The position numbers and the translations under genes are program-made. DNA of 64,000 nt, from NCBI RefSeq assembly GCF_017874715.1, contig NZ_JAGGLR010000003.1, positions 124,001 through 188,000 on the forward strand, in the 5' to 3' direction. This document shows, in pieces, positions 34,599 through 42,805 of this stretch. The DNA is from Streptomyces iranensis (GTDB lineage Bacteria > Actinomycetota > Actinomycetes > Streptomycetales > Streptomycetaceae). Each line of letters opens with the position of its first letter. Position 1 is the first letter of the stretch. Under the pieces are notes generated by a model that saw nothing but the letters and a program-made list of their open reading frames with translations, had not been told where the DNA came from and searched no databases.

Positions 34599-35922
34599 CA
34601 GGCCTTCGCGGGTGGGGGTCGGCGGTGCGCTGGTCCTGGCGTATCTCCGTGGTGGTGCCGCGCGGTGCGATGTGGGCGCGCAGGGACACCACCGTGAGCA
34701 GGGCCAGGGCCGTGCCCACGAGCGGCACGGTGAAGGCGGCGCTCGCGCCGAAGCCGTCCGCCATCTGCCCGCCCGCCGTCACCGCGGCGGCCTGCCCCAG
34801 CGCGACCGAGCCGGTCAGCCAGGTGAACGCCTCCGTCCGGGAAGCGGCCGGGACCAGCGCCTCCACCAGGGTGTACCCGGTGATCAGCGCCGGTGCGATG
34901 CACAGGCCCGCCAGCAGCCCCAGCCCGCCCAGCGGCAGTGGCGCGGACACCGCCCACAGCGTCGAGCAGATCAGCGTCAGCGCGGCGTAGGCGGTCAGCA
35001 GCCGCCGTCGCGGGGAGGTGCGCCAGGCGATGGTGCCGCAGGCCACGCCGGCGAGCATGTTGCCCGCCGCGAACACGCCGTACAGCACACCGTTCAGGCC
35101 CGGTTGACCCTGTTCCTGGGTGAAGGCGGTCAGGGCGACCTGCATCCCGCCGAAGACCGAGCCGATGCCCAGGAAGGCCACGGCCAGGACCCGTACACCC
35201 GGTACGGGAAGGGCGGAGGCGTGCCGCCCCCGCGCGTCCGCCCGCGCCGGGCCCGGCGGTGGCGCGGTACGGCGCCGGGCCGCGAAGAGCAGCCCGCCCA
35301 CCAGCGTCAGCGCGGCCTCCGCGATCAGGCCGGAGGCCGGGTGTACGGCGGTGCTCGAGGCGGTGGCGAGGACGGGACCGATGACGAACGTGAACTCGTC
35401 CGTCACGGACTCGAACGCGGCCGCGGTCGCCAGCAGCGGATGGCGTCCCGGGCGCGGTCCGGATCCGCCCGGCCCGCCGTCCCCGAGGGCGGCCGCCCAG
35501 CGGGCCCGCACCATGGGCCCGACCTGCGGGACGGAGGCGCCCGTGGGCACCGCGGCGGCGATCAGCGCCCACAGCGGCGCGTGGGCCAGTGCGAGCGCCG
35601 TCAGCAGGGCCGCGGCCGCCGCGTGGAGCAGCACCCCCGGCACCAGGACCGCACGCTGCCCGTGGCGGTCGGCCAGTTTGCCGCTCTGGGGCGCGAACAG
35701 CGCCATGGAGACGCCGGTGACGGCCGCGACCGCACCGGCGACACCGTACGACCCGGTGGTGTGGCGCAGCAGGAGCACGATGCTGATCGTCAGCATCGCG
35801 AACGGCTGCCGGGCGGCGAACCCGGGCAGCAGGAAGGTCCATGCGCCCGGGGTGCGCAGCAGTTGCCGGTAGCCGACGCGCTGTACGGGGGGAGGGGTGT
35901 CGCTGGAGACCGCGGATGCCAC
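34588..35922 (-). CDS. MFS transporter
   Basis: Major facilitator superfamily permease of 444 aa with about 12 membrane helices. The A-motif loop between helices 2 and 3 reads SGKLADRHGQRAVL; other features are FAARQPFAMLTISIVLLL at the N-terminus and VAFLGIGSVFGGMQVALTAFTQEQGQ in helix 7. It resembles small-drug or sugar efflux MFS of actinobacteria. Long GC-rich insert (GDGGPGGSGPRPGRHP) in the central region. Start ATG 35922. No regulator directly adjacent. Confidence 0.87.
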   Translation of the reverse strand: MASAVSSDTPPPVQRVGYRQLLRTPGAWTFLLPGFAARQPFAMLTISIVLLLRHTTGSYGVAGAVAAVTGVSMALFAPQSGKLADRHGQRAVLVPGVLLHAAAAALLTALALAHAPLWALIAAAVPTGASVPQVGPMVRARWAAALGDGGPGGSGPRPGRHPLLATAAAFESVTDEFTFVIGPVLATASSTAVHPASGLIAEAALTLVGGLLFAARRRTAPPPGPARADARGRHASALPVPGVRVLAVAFLGIGSVFGGMQVALTAFTQEQGQPGLNGVLYGVFAAGNMLAGVACGTIAWRTSPRRRLLTAYAALTLICSTLWAVSAPLPLGGLGLLAGLCIAPALITGYTLVEALVPAASRTEAFTWLTGSVALGQAAAVTAGGQMADGFGASAAFTVPLVGTALALLTVVSLRAHIAPRGTTTEIRQDQRTADPHPRRPVSR

Positions 35923-36162
35923 GGCCGACGCCTTTCCGCCGCCTGGTAGCGCACCCGGGCCGGCATGGCGGAGTGCGCCGAGAGCTGTCCTCTCGCGCTG
36001 GACCGGGGTAGATACCGGGTCCGCGCCGATCAGGGGGCTTGAGGGACCGCGGCCGCCGAGCGGTCGCGCCAGCTCTGCGTCAGGCAGAGTGGTTCGTTGC
36101 TTGCGGGCTCATCGTACAGGGGGAGCCGCCACCTCGCCGGTGACGGCCTGTCCCGTGCGCGG

Positions 36163-36954
36163 TCAGGTGCCGGGCAGGGGCCGGACGGTGAGGATCTGCT
36201 GGGCGTGGCCGACCGGACCGCGCAGATCGTGCAGCACGGTGCTGGTGATGCCCTGGCCGGTACCGCCGAAGGTGACCGTGGTGTCCAGCCCGGTCCAGCG
36301 GCCCTCGGGCTGCCGGTGGAGGTGGATGGTCAGGTCGACGTTGGGGAACATCCAGGCCGTGGGCGACTGCCGTACGGCGATGCCGTTGGCGGTGTCCACG
36401 AGCGCGATGTACGAGGCCAGCGGGGTGCTGGTCTGCCCGGCCACCAGATCGAGCGGGGTGGAGACCCAGAGGGTCGCGCGGCCCGGCTCGCGCGGCGCGA
36501 GCGGACGGGAGTCCAGGGAGGCGATGTACCCGCCGGGCCACAGCGAGGCCATCGCCCAGGGGTCGAGCTTCTCGGGAGAGATGAGCCGGTCCCCGGCGCC
36601 ACCGGCCACGGACGCGGTGTCCACTTCGGCGAGGAGCCAGGCGCGCGCCCGGACCACGGGACGGTCGGCGATGAGCACCACGGCCTCGAGGAGTTCGATG
36701 GTGCGGCCGGGCCGGATGGTCTCCACCCGGATCTCGCACTCGTCGAGGGCGAGGCGCCCGAGGATGTCGAAGCTGATCCGGCCGAGCAGCAGCCCGGTGT
36801 GCGGACGGGTGGCGAGGTGGCGCTCGATGGCGTGGACGATGAGCCCGCCGAGCGGGCTGAAGTGCTGTTCGTCGGTGCTCCAGGCACCACTGACGTGGGA
36901 GGTGGGCTTGTAGCGGTGCTCGTCGATCGGCTCGTAGTAACTGTCGGTCGTCAA
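36163..36954 (-). CDS. TesB-like acyl-CoA thioesterase family protein
   Basis: Double hot-dog protein of 263 aa similar to TesB/acyl-CoA thioesterase-like proteins. N-terminal half contains HFSPLGGLIVHAIERHL and GRISFDILGRLALDECEIRVETIRPGRTIEL; the second half contains TAWMFPNVDLTIHLHRQPEGRWTGLDTTVTFGGTGQGI, a typical acyl-CoA thioesterase segment. Start is TTG 36954 with AGGAGAAG at a good distance. Divergent from a YceI-family gene across a spacer with two CAAG palindromes, so both are probably controlled together by a MarR-type factor. Confidence 0.82.
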   Translation of the reverse strand: MTTDSYYEPIDEHRYKPTSHVSGAWSTDEQHFSPLGGLIVHAIERHLATRPHTGLLLGRISFDILGRLALDECEIRVETIRPGRTIELLEAVVLIADRPVVRARAWLLAEVDTASVAGGAGDRLISPEKLDPWAMASLWPGGYIASLDSRPLAPREPGRATLWVSTPLDLVAGQTSTPLASYIALVDTANGIAVRQSPTAWMFPNVDLTIHLHRQPEGRWTGLDTTVTFGGTGQGITSTVLHDLRGPVGHAQQILTVRPLPGT

Positions 36955-36990
36955 CGGGGGCTTCTCCTCGGGGGGAACATCGCAGACACT

Positions 36991-37025
36991 TACTCAAGAT
37001 CCTTGAGTATCTGCTCTTGATCAAG
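36991..37025. promoter_or_regulatory. two CAAG palindromes in divergent promoter
   Basis: TACTCAAGATCCTTGAGTA (36991-37009) is a perfect inverted repeat with a 3-bp centre, followed at 37016-37025 by CTTGATCAAG. Both contain CAAG/CTTG half-sites typical of MarR-family operators. They lie between the thioesterase (reverse) and YceI (forward) starts. No MarR gene is adjacent; the nearest regulator is HxlR at 37.8 kb. Confidence 0.65.
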
Positions 37026-37064
37026 GGTTGCATCATCCCCTAAGTTGAAATAACAACAGGTGGC

Positions 37065-37721
37065 ATGAACCTGTTCAGCCGCAGTACCGCCCGCCGCGCG
37101 ATCGCCAGCGCCGCACCAGCGGCCCCCACTACGCGGGCGACGTCCGGCGCCGTCGCTCTGCCGGATCCCGGCCTCGCGGCTCTCACCGGAGAGTGGATCG
37201 TCGACCCGGCGCACAGCCGGATCGGATTCTCCGTCCGGCACGCCATGGTGAGCACGGTGCGTGGCGCCTTCACCGAGTTCGAGAGCCGACTCTACTTCGA
37301 CGGCCGCGACCCGCGCCGTTCCCGGGCCGAGGTCCTGCTGTCCACCGCCAGTGTCCAGACCGGTGTCGAGCAGCGCGACGACCACTTGATGGGCCGGGAC
37401 TTCCTGGACGCCAGAAACTTCCCGCACATCCGGTTCATCAGCACCGCCGTGCAGGTCGCGGGTCCGGACGTCTACCGCATGGCCGGGGACCTCACGATCA
37501 GAGATGTCACCCGCCCCGTCGTCCTGGAGCTCACCTACATCGGACATGTCACGGACCCCTTCGGCTACCAGCGGGCGGGCTTCGACGGCACGACCACCAT
37601 CAACCGCTCCGAATGGGGGCTCACCTACAACGCCAAACTGGCCGAGGGCGGCGCCCTGGTGAGTGAGAAGGTCCGCCTCCAGTTCGACATCGCCGCCATC
37701 CGCACCGCCCCCACCGCCTGA
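37065..37721 (+). CDS. YceI family protein
   Basis: Lipocalin-like YceI-fold protein of 218 aa; such proteins bind isoprenoid or other long lipids. Seen: GEWIVDPAHSRIGFSVRHAM, VRGAFTEFESRLYFDG, QRDDHLMGRDFLDARNFPHIRF, GDLTIRDVTRPVVLEL, FDGTTTINRSEWGLTYNA, which are the family hallmarks in order. The first 30 residues (NLFSRSTARRAIASAAPAAP) are an Ala/Arg extension without a clear signal peptide. Divergent from the thioesterase gene, with shared palindromic operators. Confidence 0.92.
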   Translation: MNLFSRSTARRAIASAAPAAPTTRATSGAVALPDPGLAALTGEWIVDPAHSRIGFSVRHAMVSTVRGAFTEFESRLYFDGRDPRRSRAEVLLSTASVQTGVEQRDDHLMGRDFLDARNFPHIRFISTAVQVAGPDVYRMAGDLTIRDVTRPVVLELTYIGHVTDPFGYQRAGFDGTTTINRSEWGLTYNAKLAEGGALVSEKVRLQFDIAAIRTAPTA

Positions 37722-37807
37722 CCGGGCCCGGACCAGGGCGCCCTCTCGTTCCGCGAGGAGGGTGCTGAGGGGGGGGCTGGGCGGCGGCGGCAGGGGAACC
37801 GGCGCCG

Positions 37808-38182
37808 TCACATCGGCTTCGCGGCCGTGGTGGTGAGATCCAGATTGTCCTCCACCCACAGACGCAGATTCCTGAGCGGGACGGACGCGCTGTGGCCCAG
37901 GGAGGAGAGCTCGTACTCCACATGGAGCGGAACGGCCGGGTAGACGGTCCGCTCCACCAGCCCGGCGTCTTCGAGCCGCCGCAGTGTCTGGGTGAGCACC
38001 TTGGGGCTGACCCCCTGAAGCCGGCGCTGCAGCGCGCCGAATCGGAGGGGGCCGTCCTCCAGGGCGCCGATGGCCAGCGCCGACCATTTGTTCGCCAGCA
38101 GGTCCAGCATGGCGCGGCACGGGCACTGGGCCTCGTACACATCATGATGGGCGTGCTGGCCCGTGTGGCATCGCGTACTCAT
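37808..38182 (-). CDS. HxlR family transcriptional regulator
   Basis: Winged-helix regulator of 124 aa. CPCRAMLDLLANKWSALAIGAL, LRFGALQRRLQGVSPKVLTQTLRRLEDAGLVERTVYP and HVEYELSSLGHS are the standard HxlR segments. N-terminal cysteines (CHTGQ and CPC, at about 5, 20 and 22) could sense thiol-reactive compounds, as in some HxlR proteins. Divergent from a quinone-oxidoreductase-like gene. The spacer carries two inverted repeats, the likely binding sites. Confidence 0.9.
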   Translation of the reverse strand: MSTRCHTGQHAHHDVYEAQCPCRAMLDLLANKWSALAIGALEDGPLRFGALQRRLQGVSPKVLTQTLRRLEDAGLVERTVYPAVPLHVEYELSSLGHSASVPLRNLRLWVEDNLDLTTTAAKPM

Positions 38183-38209
38183 GGAGGAGACCTTCCGGGC
38201 TGCTTCGTA

Positions 38210-38260
38210 CTACCCAAAAGGTAGCAGTGTCCCTTGTGGGTAACCAGGTCCCTGAGGTTA
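38210..38260. promoter_or_regulatory. two inverted repeats, HxlR operator candidates
   Basis: CTACC-N5-GGTAG at 38210-38224 and TAACC-N10-GGTTA at 38241-38260, in the 138-bp spacer between the HxlR gene and the divergent oxidoreductase. The shared TACC/AACC half-sites support one regulator acting on both promoters. Confidence 0.55.
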
Positions 38261-38320
38261 GCGTGCGAGCACGTTCGGAGATCGGGCGTGAGAGATACGG
38301 ATGAGCTCAGGAGGCAACAC

Positions 38321-39289
38321 GTGTCCAGGTCCATGATGCGTGCGGTGGTACAGGACGCGCCCGGCGGCCCGGAGGTGCTGCGCGTCGCGGAGGTCGCGCG
38401 GCCGGAACCGCTGCCCACCGAGGTGCTGGTGCGGGTGCACGCCGCCGGCGTCAACCCGGTCGACTGGAAGACCCGTCAGGGCGGCGGTATGGCGGGCGTG
38501 CTGGGCGAGCCGCCGTTCACCCTGGGCTGGGACGTCTCCGGCGTGGTCGAGGAAGTCGGGTTCGGGGTGACCACGCTGGCCCCCGGCGACGAGGTGTACG
38601 GGATGCCGTGGTTCCCCCGTCAGGCGGGCGGCTACGCGGAGTTCGTGACGGGCCCCGCCCGGCAATTCGCCCGTAGGCCCGCCACGTTGAGCCATGAGGC
38701 GGCGGCCGCCGTGCCGCTGGCGGCGCTGACGGCCTGGCAGATCCTGGTGGACACGGCCAAGGTGGAGGCCGGCCAGCGGGTTCTGGTGCACGCCGCCGCC
38801 GGTGGCGTCGGGCACTTCGCCGTCCAGTTCGCACGGCACCTGGGGGCGACGGTCGTGGGGACCGCCCGGGAGAGCCGCCATGAGTGGCTCGGCCGGCTCG
38901 GAGCGGCGGAACTGATCGACTACACCAAGCAGCGCTTCGAGGACACGGTCGGGAACGTCGATGTGGTGATCGACCTGCTGGGAGAGGAGTACGACGCCAC
39001 CAGCACCCGTTCCCTGGAGGTGCTCGAGAAGGGGGGACTGCTGGTGGCCGTCCCCGGTGGCGTCAGCCCCGAGCTGCGGGAGGCCGCGGACGCCCGCACC
39101 GTGCGCACCAGCCCCTTCCTCGTCGAGCCGGACGGCGCCGCCCTGACCACCATCGCCGGGCTGATCGACCAGGGCGCGGTGGAGGTCGAGGTCGAGGAGG
39201 TCTTCCCGCTCGAGGAGGCCGCCCGCGCCCACCGCCAGGGGGAGGACGGCCACACCCGCGGCAAGCTGGTGCTCCGCACCGGCGCCTGA
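38321..39289 (+). CDS. NADP-dependent medium-chain oxidoreductase, quinone reductase-like
   Basis: Zinc-free MDR enzyme of 322 aa of the quinone oxidoreductase group. Seen: VRVHAAGVNPVDWKTRQG, LGWDVSGVVEEVG, AVPLAALTAWQILVD, the NADPH-binding HAAAGGVGHFAVQFAR, and GLIDQGAVEVEVEEVFPLEEAARAH. Zinc-binding cysteines are absent. Start GTG 38321 has AGGAGG six bases upstream; the ATGs at 38333 and 38336 are inside. Probably an electrophile-detoxifying reductase controlled by the divergent HxlR protein; a NIPSNAP gene follows 72 bp later. Confidence 0.9.
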   Translation: MSRSMMRAVVQDAPGGPEVLRVAEVARPEPLPTEVLVRVHAAGVNPVDWKTRQGGGMAGVLGEPPFTLGWDVSGVVEEVGFGVTTLAPGDEVYGMPWFPRQAGGYAEFVTGPARQFARRPATLSHEAAAAVPLAALTAWQILVDTAKVEAGQRVLVHAAAGGVGHFAVQFARHLGATVVGTARESRHEWLGRLGAAELIDYTKQRFEDTVGNVDVVIDLLGEEYDATSTRSLEVLEKGGLLVAVPGGVSPELREAADARTVRTSPFLVEPDGAALTTIAGLIDQGAVEVEVEEVFPLEEAARAHRQGEDGHTRGKLVLRTGA

Positions 39290-39361
39290 CCGTTCCCCGG
39301 CCGACGGCCGACGGCCGAGGCCACTTCGCACCACCCGTCACACCAGCCTGAGGAGACGCGC

Positions 39362-39682
39362 ATGTTCTACGAGATCCGCCGCTACCAGACCAGGCCCGGC
39401 CGCCGGGAGGAATGGGTCGGCTTCATGGAGGAGGTGGTGATCCCCTTCCAGACGTCGCGGGGGATGGACGTCATCGCCTCGTTCGTCGACGAGGAGGACC
39501 CCGACGGCTATGTGTGGCTGCGGCGCTTCGCCGACGAGGCGGAGCGGGTGCGGCTCTACGAGGCCGTCTACCAGAGCGAGCGGTGGCAGCAGGAGATCGG
39601 CCCCCGGGTCGACGAACTGCTGTTCCGGGAGAAGATCCAGGTCACGCGGGCCGTGCCCACGCCCGCGTCCGGGCTTCGCTGA
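39362..39682 (+). CDS. NIPSNAP family protein
   Basis: Small protein of 106 aa with a dimeric alpha/beta-barrel (NIPSNAP) pattern: FYEIRRYQTRPGRREEWVGFMEEVVIPFQ, VDEEDPDGYVWLRRFADEAERVRLYEAVYQSERW, and RVDELLFREKIQVTRAVPTPAS. The biochemical role is unknown; such genes often sit next to redox enzymes, as here. It follows the quinone-reductase-like gene on the same strand and ends at strong terminator hairpins. Confidence 0.9.
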   Translation: MFYEIRRYQTRPGRREEWVGFMEEVVIPFQTSRGMDVIASFVDEEDPDGYVWLRRFADEAERVRLYEAVYQSERWQQEIGPRVDELLFREKIQVTRAVPTPASGLR

Positions 39683-39703
39683 CCCGCGACGGCGCCACCA
39701 GGG

Positions 39704-39785
39704 GGACGGCGTCAAGCCGGTGACGCCGTCCACGGCCCCCGAAATCACACGGCCCGCCCGGAACCACACGGCTCCGGGCGGGCCG
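39704..39785. terminator. two strong hairpins between convergent genes
   Basis: GGACGGCGTC (39704-39713) pairs with GACGCCGTCC (39722-39731), and CGGCCCGCCCGGA (39750-39762) with TCCGGGCGGGCCG (39773-39785). Both stems are perfect. They separate the NIPSNAP gene from the convergent MFS gene, one stem for each direction. Confidence 0.75.
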
Positions 39786-39793
39786 CGCCGGAG

Positions 39794-41149
39794 TCACCCG
39801 GAGACGGTCCGGACGGGGGCGGGCGCGGCGGCCTCGGCCCCGCCACGGCCGCTGCCCCGGCGGAGGAAGTAGACGCCGACGGTGGCGAGCAGCGAGGCCG
39901 CGGAGAGCGCATAGAGGCCGCCGTTGGTGCCGCCCGTCGTCTCCTCCAGATAGCCGAAGAGGGCGGGGGAGACGAAGCCGCCGAGGTTGCCGAGGGAGTT
40001 GACGACGGCGAGCCCCGCGGCCGTGACCTTGAGGTCGAGCGTGGACTGGGCCAGCGGCCAGAAGAGGTTGGCGGCGCATTTGCTGCCGACGGCGGCCAGG
40101 GTGACGGCCGCGAGCCCGAACCACGGGGAGCCCAGGGTGGCGAGGAAGGTGCCGATGGCGGACAGCACCAGCACGATGGCGAGGTAGGGCCGACGGTCCG
40201 GCACGCGGTCGGTGTAGCGGCTCATCGTGTACATCGCGATGACCGCGCAGATCCACGGAATGGCCGTGAGCAGCCCGATCTGGAAGGACGAGAGCCCGCC
40301 GATGTCGTCCACCAGGCTCGGCAGCCAGAAGGTGATCGCGTATCCGGTGAGCGCCATGGCGAAGAACACGCCGGTCAGCAGCGCCACCTGGGGGTGGACC
40401 ACCAGCCGCAGCCTGGACACCTGAGGTTCGCGGCTGCGCGCCTCGCGGTCCCGCTCGACCGCCGCGCTGGGGGCGGCCTTCTCGTCGCTGCTCAGCCAGC
40501 GGGCGTCCCTGATCCGCGAGACGAGGAAGAAGGCGGCGACGAGGCCCACGGTGATGGAGAGGGTGCCTTCCAGTGCGAACATCCACCGCCAGCCCGCGAA
40601 TCCGCCCAGGCCGTGCATTTCCAGCAGCGCGCCGCTGATGGGGCCGGTGACGATGTAGGCGGTGGCCGAGCCGCCGAGGAAGATGGCGCCGGCGCGGCCG
40701 CGCGCGGAGTCCGGCAGCCAGGTGGTGAGGTAGTACATCACACCGGGGAAGAACCCCGCCTCCGCGATGCCCAGCAGGAACCGCAGCACGTAGAAGGAGG
40801 TGGCCCCCGTCATGAAGCACATGAGGACGGTCACCGCGCCCCAGCTGATCATGATCCGGGTGAGCCAGACACGGGCGCCGAAGCGCTCCATCAGCATGTT
40901 GCTGGGGACTTCGAGCAGGGCGTAGCCGATGAAGAACAGCCCGGCGCCGAGCCCGTAGGCCGCGCTTCCGATGCCGATGTCGGCCTTGAGGTCGTCCTGG
41001 ACGAAGCCGACGTTGGTGCGGTCCATCTGGTTGACCACGAGCATGATGACCAGGATGGGCATCACACGTCGCAGAAACTTGGTCACGGACCGTTGGACGA
41101 GCTCCGAGGAGGCGGCCGCGTCGCGGTCGGGGGCGGGGGGATTCACCAT
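39794..41149 (-). CDS. MFS transporter, anion:cation symporter (sugar acid) type
   Basis: Twelve-helix MFS permease of 451 aa similar to ACS-family carriers for hexuronates, glucarate, tartrate or phthalate. Seen: VVNQMDRTNVGFVQDDLKADIGI (helix 1), FFIGYALLEVPSNMLMERFGARVWLTRIMISWG, and RFLLGIAEAGFFPGVMYYLTTWLPDSARGRAGA. These are hallmark ACS segments. ATG 41149 was selected for AGGAGA nine bases upstream; the ATGs at 41173 and 41179 lie within an operator palindrome. Divergent from glucarate dehydratase with matching operators, so it probably imports glucarate or galactarate. Confidence 0.92.
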   Translation of the reverse strand: MVNPPAPDRDAAASSELVQRSVTKFLRRVMPILVIMLVVNQMDRTNVGFVQDDLKADIGIGSAAYGLGAGLFFIGYALLEVPSNMLMERFGARVWLTRIMISWGAVTVLMCFMTGATSFYVLRFLLGIAEAGFFPGVMYYLTTWLPDSARGRAGAIFLGGSATAYIVTGPISGALLEMHGLGGFAGWRWMFALEGTLSITVGLVAAFFLVSRIRDARWLSSDEKAAPSAAVERDREARSREPQVSRLRLVVHPQVALLTGVFFAMALTGYAITFWLPSLVDDIGGLSSFQIGLLTAIPWICAVIAMYTMSRYTDRVPDRRPYLAIVLVLSAIGTFLATLGSPWFGLAAVTLAAVGSKCAANLFWPLAQSTLDLKVTAAGLAVVNSLGNLGGFVSPALFGYLEETTGGTNGGLYALSAASLLATVGVYFLRRGSGRGGAEAAAPAPVRTVSG

Positions 41150-41167
41150 GGCGGCTCTCCTCGCTTC

Positions 41168-41183
41168 GTTCATGTACATGAAC
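41168..41183. promoter_or_regulatory. palindromic operator, MFS side
   Basis: Perfect 16-bp palindrome GTTCATGTACATGAAC, 19 bp upstream of the MFS start. The half-site arrangement GTTCA-N6-TGAAC recurs, slightly degenerate, before glucarate dehydratase (41341-41356). Confidence 0.65.
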
Positions 41184-41340
41184 CCACTGGCAGTGGGGTG
41201 CAGACCTTACGATCGGCCGTTCCCTCGGTCAATGACTCCGGAAGCAGCAATTCCACGCGGAATCACATGAGTTGTGATGGGCGTTTTGGCTGCTCCTCGG
41301 TGGGGCAGCCCCCTTGATAGGGTTCACGCACCTACCATCT

Positions 41341-41356
41341 GTTCAACCATATGAAT
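41341..41356. promoter_or_regulatory. palindromic operator, dehydratase side
   Basis: GTTCAACCATATGAAT, nine bases before the glucarate dehydratase start. It shares GTTCA-N6-TGAA with the perfect palindrome at 41168-41183, which suggests one regulator acts at both ends of the divergent spacer. Confidence 0.55.
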
Positions 41357-41364
41357 GGACGTCG

Positions 41365-42639
41365 ATGTCTGACGGAGCACCCCTGCGCATCACGGATGTC
41401 ACCATCACCCCCGTCGCCTTCCGCGACCCGGCCCTGCTCAACTCCGTCGGCGTCCACGAGCCCTTCGCGCTCCGCTCGATCGTGCAGATCCACACCGACG
41501 CGGGCCTGACCGGGCTCGGCGAGACCTATGCGGACGAGCTCCACCTGGAGCGCCTCACGGCCGTCGGGCAGGAGATCGTCGGCCTGGACGCCTTCGCCAC
41601 CGAGGAGCTGCACCAGCGCGTCCAGCGGGTCATCGACCGCGTGGGCGGCTCCGGCGGCTCCGGGCTCACCGGCATGATCACCACCAGCAGCACCGTCGAC
41701 CGCGTCGTCTCCCCGTTCGAGGTGGCGCTCCTGGACATCCAGGGCAAGGCCATCGGCCGCCCGGTCAGCGACCTGCTCGGCGGCGCCGTGCGGTCCGCCG
41801 TCCCGTTCAGCGCCTACCTCTTCTACAAGTGGGCCGCCCACCCCGGCCAGGAGTCCGACGAGTGGGGCGAGGCCCTCGACCCCGACGCCATCGTGGCGCA
41901 GGCCCGCCGGATGGTGGACGACTACGGCTTCACCGCGATCAAGCTGAAGGGCGGCGTCCGGCCCCCCGAGGAGGAGATCGAGGCGATCCGGGCGCTGCGC
42001 CGCGCCTTCCCCGGCCATCCGCTGCGCCTGGACCCCAATGCCGTCTGGACGACGGAGACCTCGGTGAAGGTCGGACGCGCGCTCGAGGGCGTGCTGGAGT
42101 ACCTGGAGGACCCCACCCCCGGGATCGACGGGATGGCCGCGGTCGCCCGCGAGGTCCCCATGCCGCTGGCCACCAACATGTGCGTGGTCGCCTTCGACGA
42201 GCTGGCCCCCGCGGTGGCCGCCGACGCCGTCCAGGTCGTCCTCTCCGACCACCACTACTGGGGCGGGCTGCGCCGTTCCAAGCTGCTCTCCGGCATCTGC
42301 GACACCTTCGGCATGGGCCTGTCCATGCACTCGAACTCGCACCTGGGCATCAGCCTGGCCGCGATGACCCACCTGGCCGCGGCCACCCCGAACCTCACCT
42401 ACGCCTGTGACACCCACTGGCCGTGGAAGACCGAGGACGTGATCGTGGACGGCGCGCTGACCTTCGTGGACGGCGCGGTGCCCGTGCCGGGCGCCCCCGG
42501 CCTGGGCGTGGAGCTGGACCCCGACGCCCTGGCGCGCCTGCATGAGCAATACGTACGGTGCGGACTGCGCAACCGCGATGACACCGGGTACATGCGGCGC
42601 TTCGACCCGTCCTTCCAGGCGGACCTCGCCCGCTGGTAG
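41365..42639 (+). CDS. glucarate dehydratase family enzyme
   Basis: Enolase-superfamily dehydratase of 424 aa that should convert D-glucarate (or L-idarate) to 5-keto-4-deoxyglucarate. Seen: PVAFRDPALLNSVGVHEPFALRSIV, the KxK catalytic lysines in FTAIKLKGG, metal ligands in RLDPNAVWT (Asp and Asn) and EYLEDPTPG (Glu), NMCVV, and the His base in MHSNSHLGISLAAMTHLAAA. ATG 41365 lies in weak ribosome-site context, and GGAC precedes it. Divergent from a sugar-acid MFS carrier with shared operators. Downstream aldolase genes are not in the window. Confidence 0.92.
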   Translation: MSDGAPLRITDVTITPVAFRDPALLNSVGVHEPFALRSIVQIHTDAGLTGLGETYADELHLERLTAVGQEIVGLDAFATEELHQRVQRVIDRVGGSGGSGLTGMITTSSTVDRVVSPFEVALLDIQGKAIGRPVSDLLGGAVRSAVPFSAYLFYKWAAHPGQESDEWGEALDPDAIVAQARRMVDDYGFTAIKLKGGVRPPEEEIEAIRALRRAFPGHPLRLDPNAVWTTETSVKVGRALEGVLEYLEDPTPGIDGMAAVAREVPMPLATNMCVVAFDELAPAVAADAVQVVLSDHHYWGGLRRSKLLSGICDTFGMGLSMHSNSHLGISLAAMTHLAAATPNLTYACDTHWPWKTEDVIVDGALTFVDGAVPVPGAPGLGVELDPDALARLHEQYVRCGLRNRDDTGYMRRFDPSFQADLARW

Positions 42640-42805
42640 CCCGCCGCCACCGCGGCTCACCTCCCGCGATACCTCGATTGAAGGAGGCCGGGCTCGGTCA
42701 CCTGATGTACCCGGATTTCGGCTAAGCGTACGAAGCTGCAGGCCAGGGCCTCTTCATAGCCTCTGAGGGACGGAAAAGACGCCGAACCCCGGAAGTGCTT
42801 AAGTC

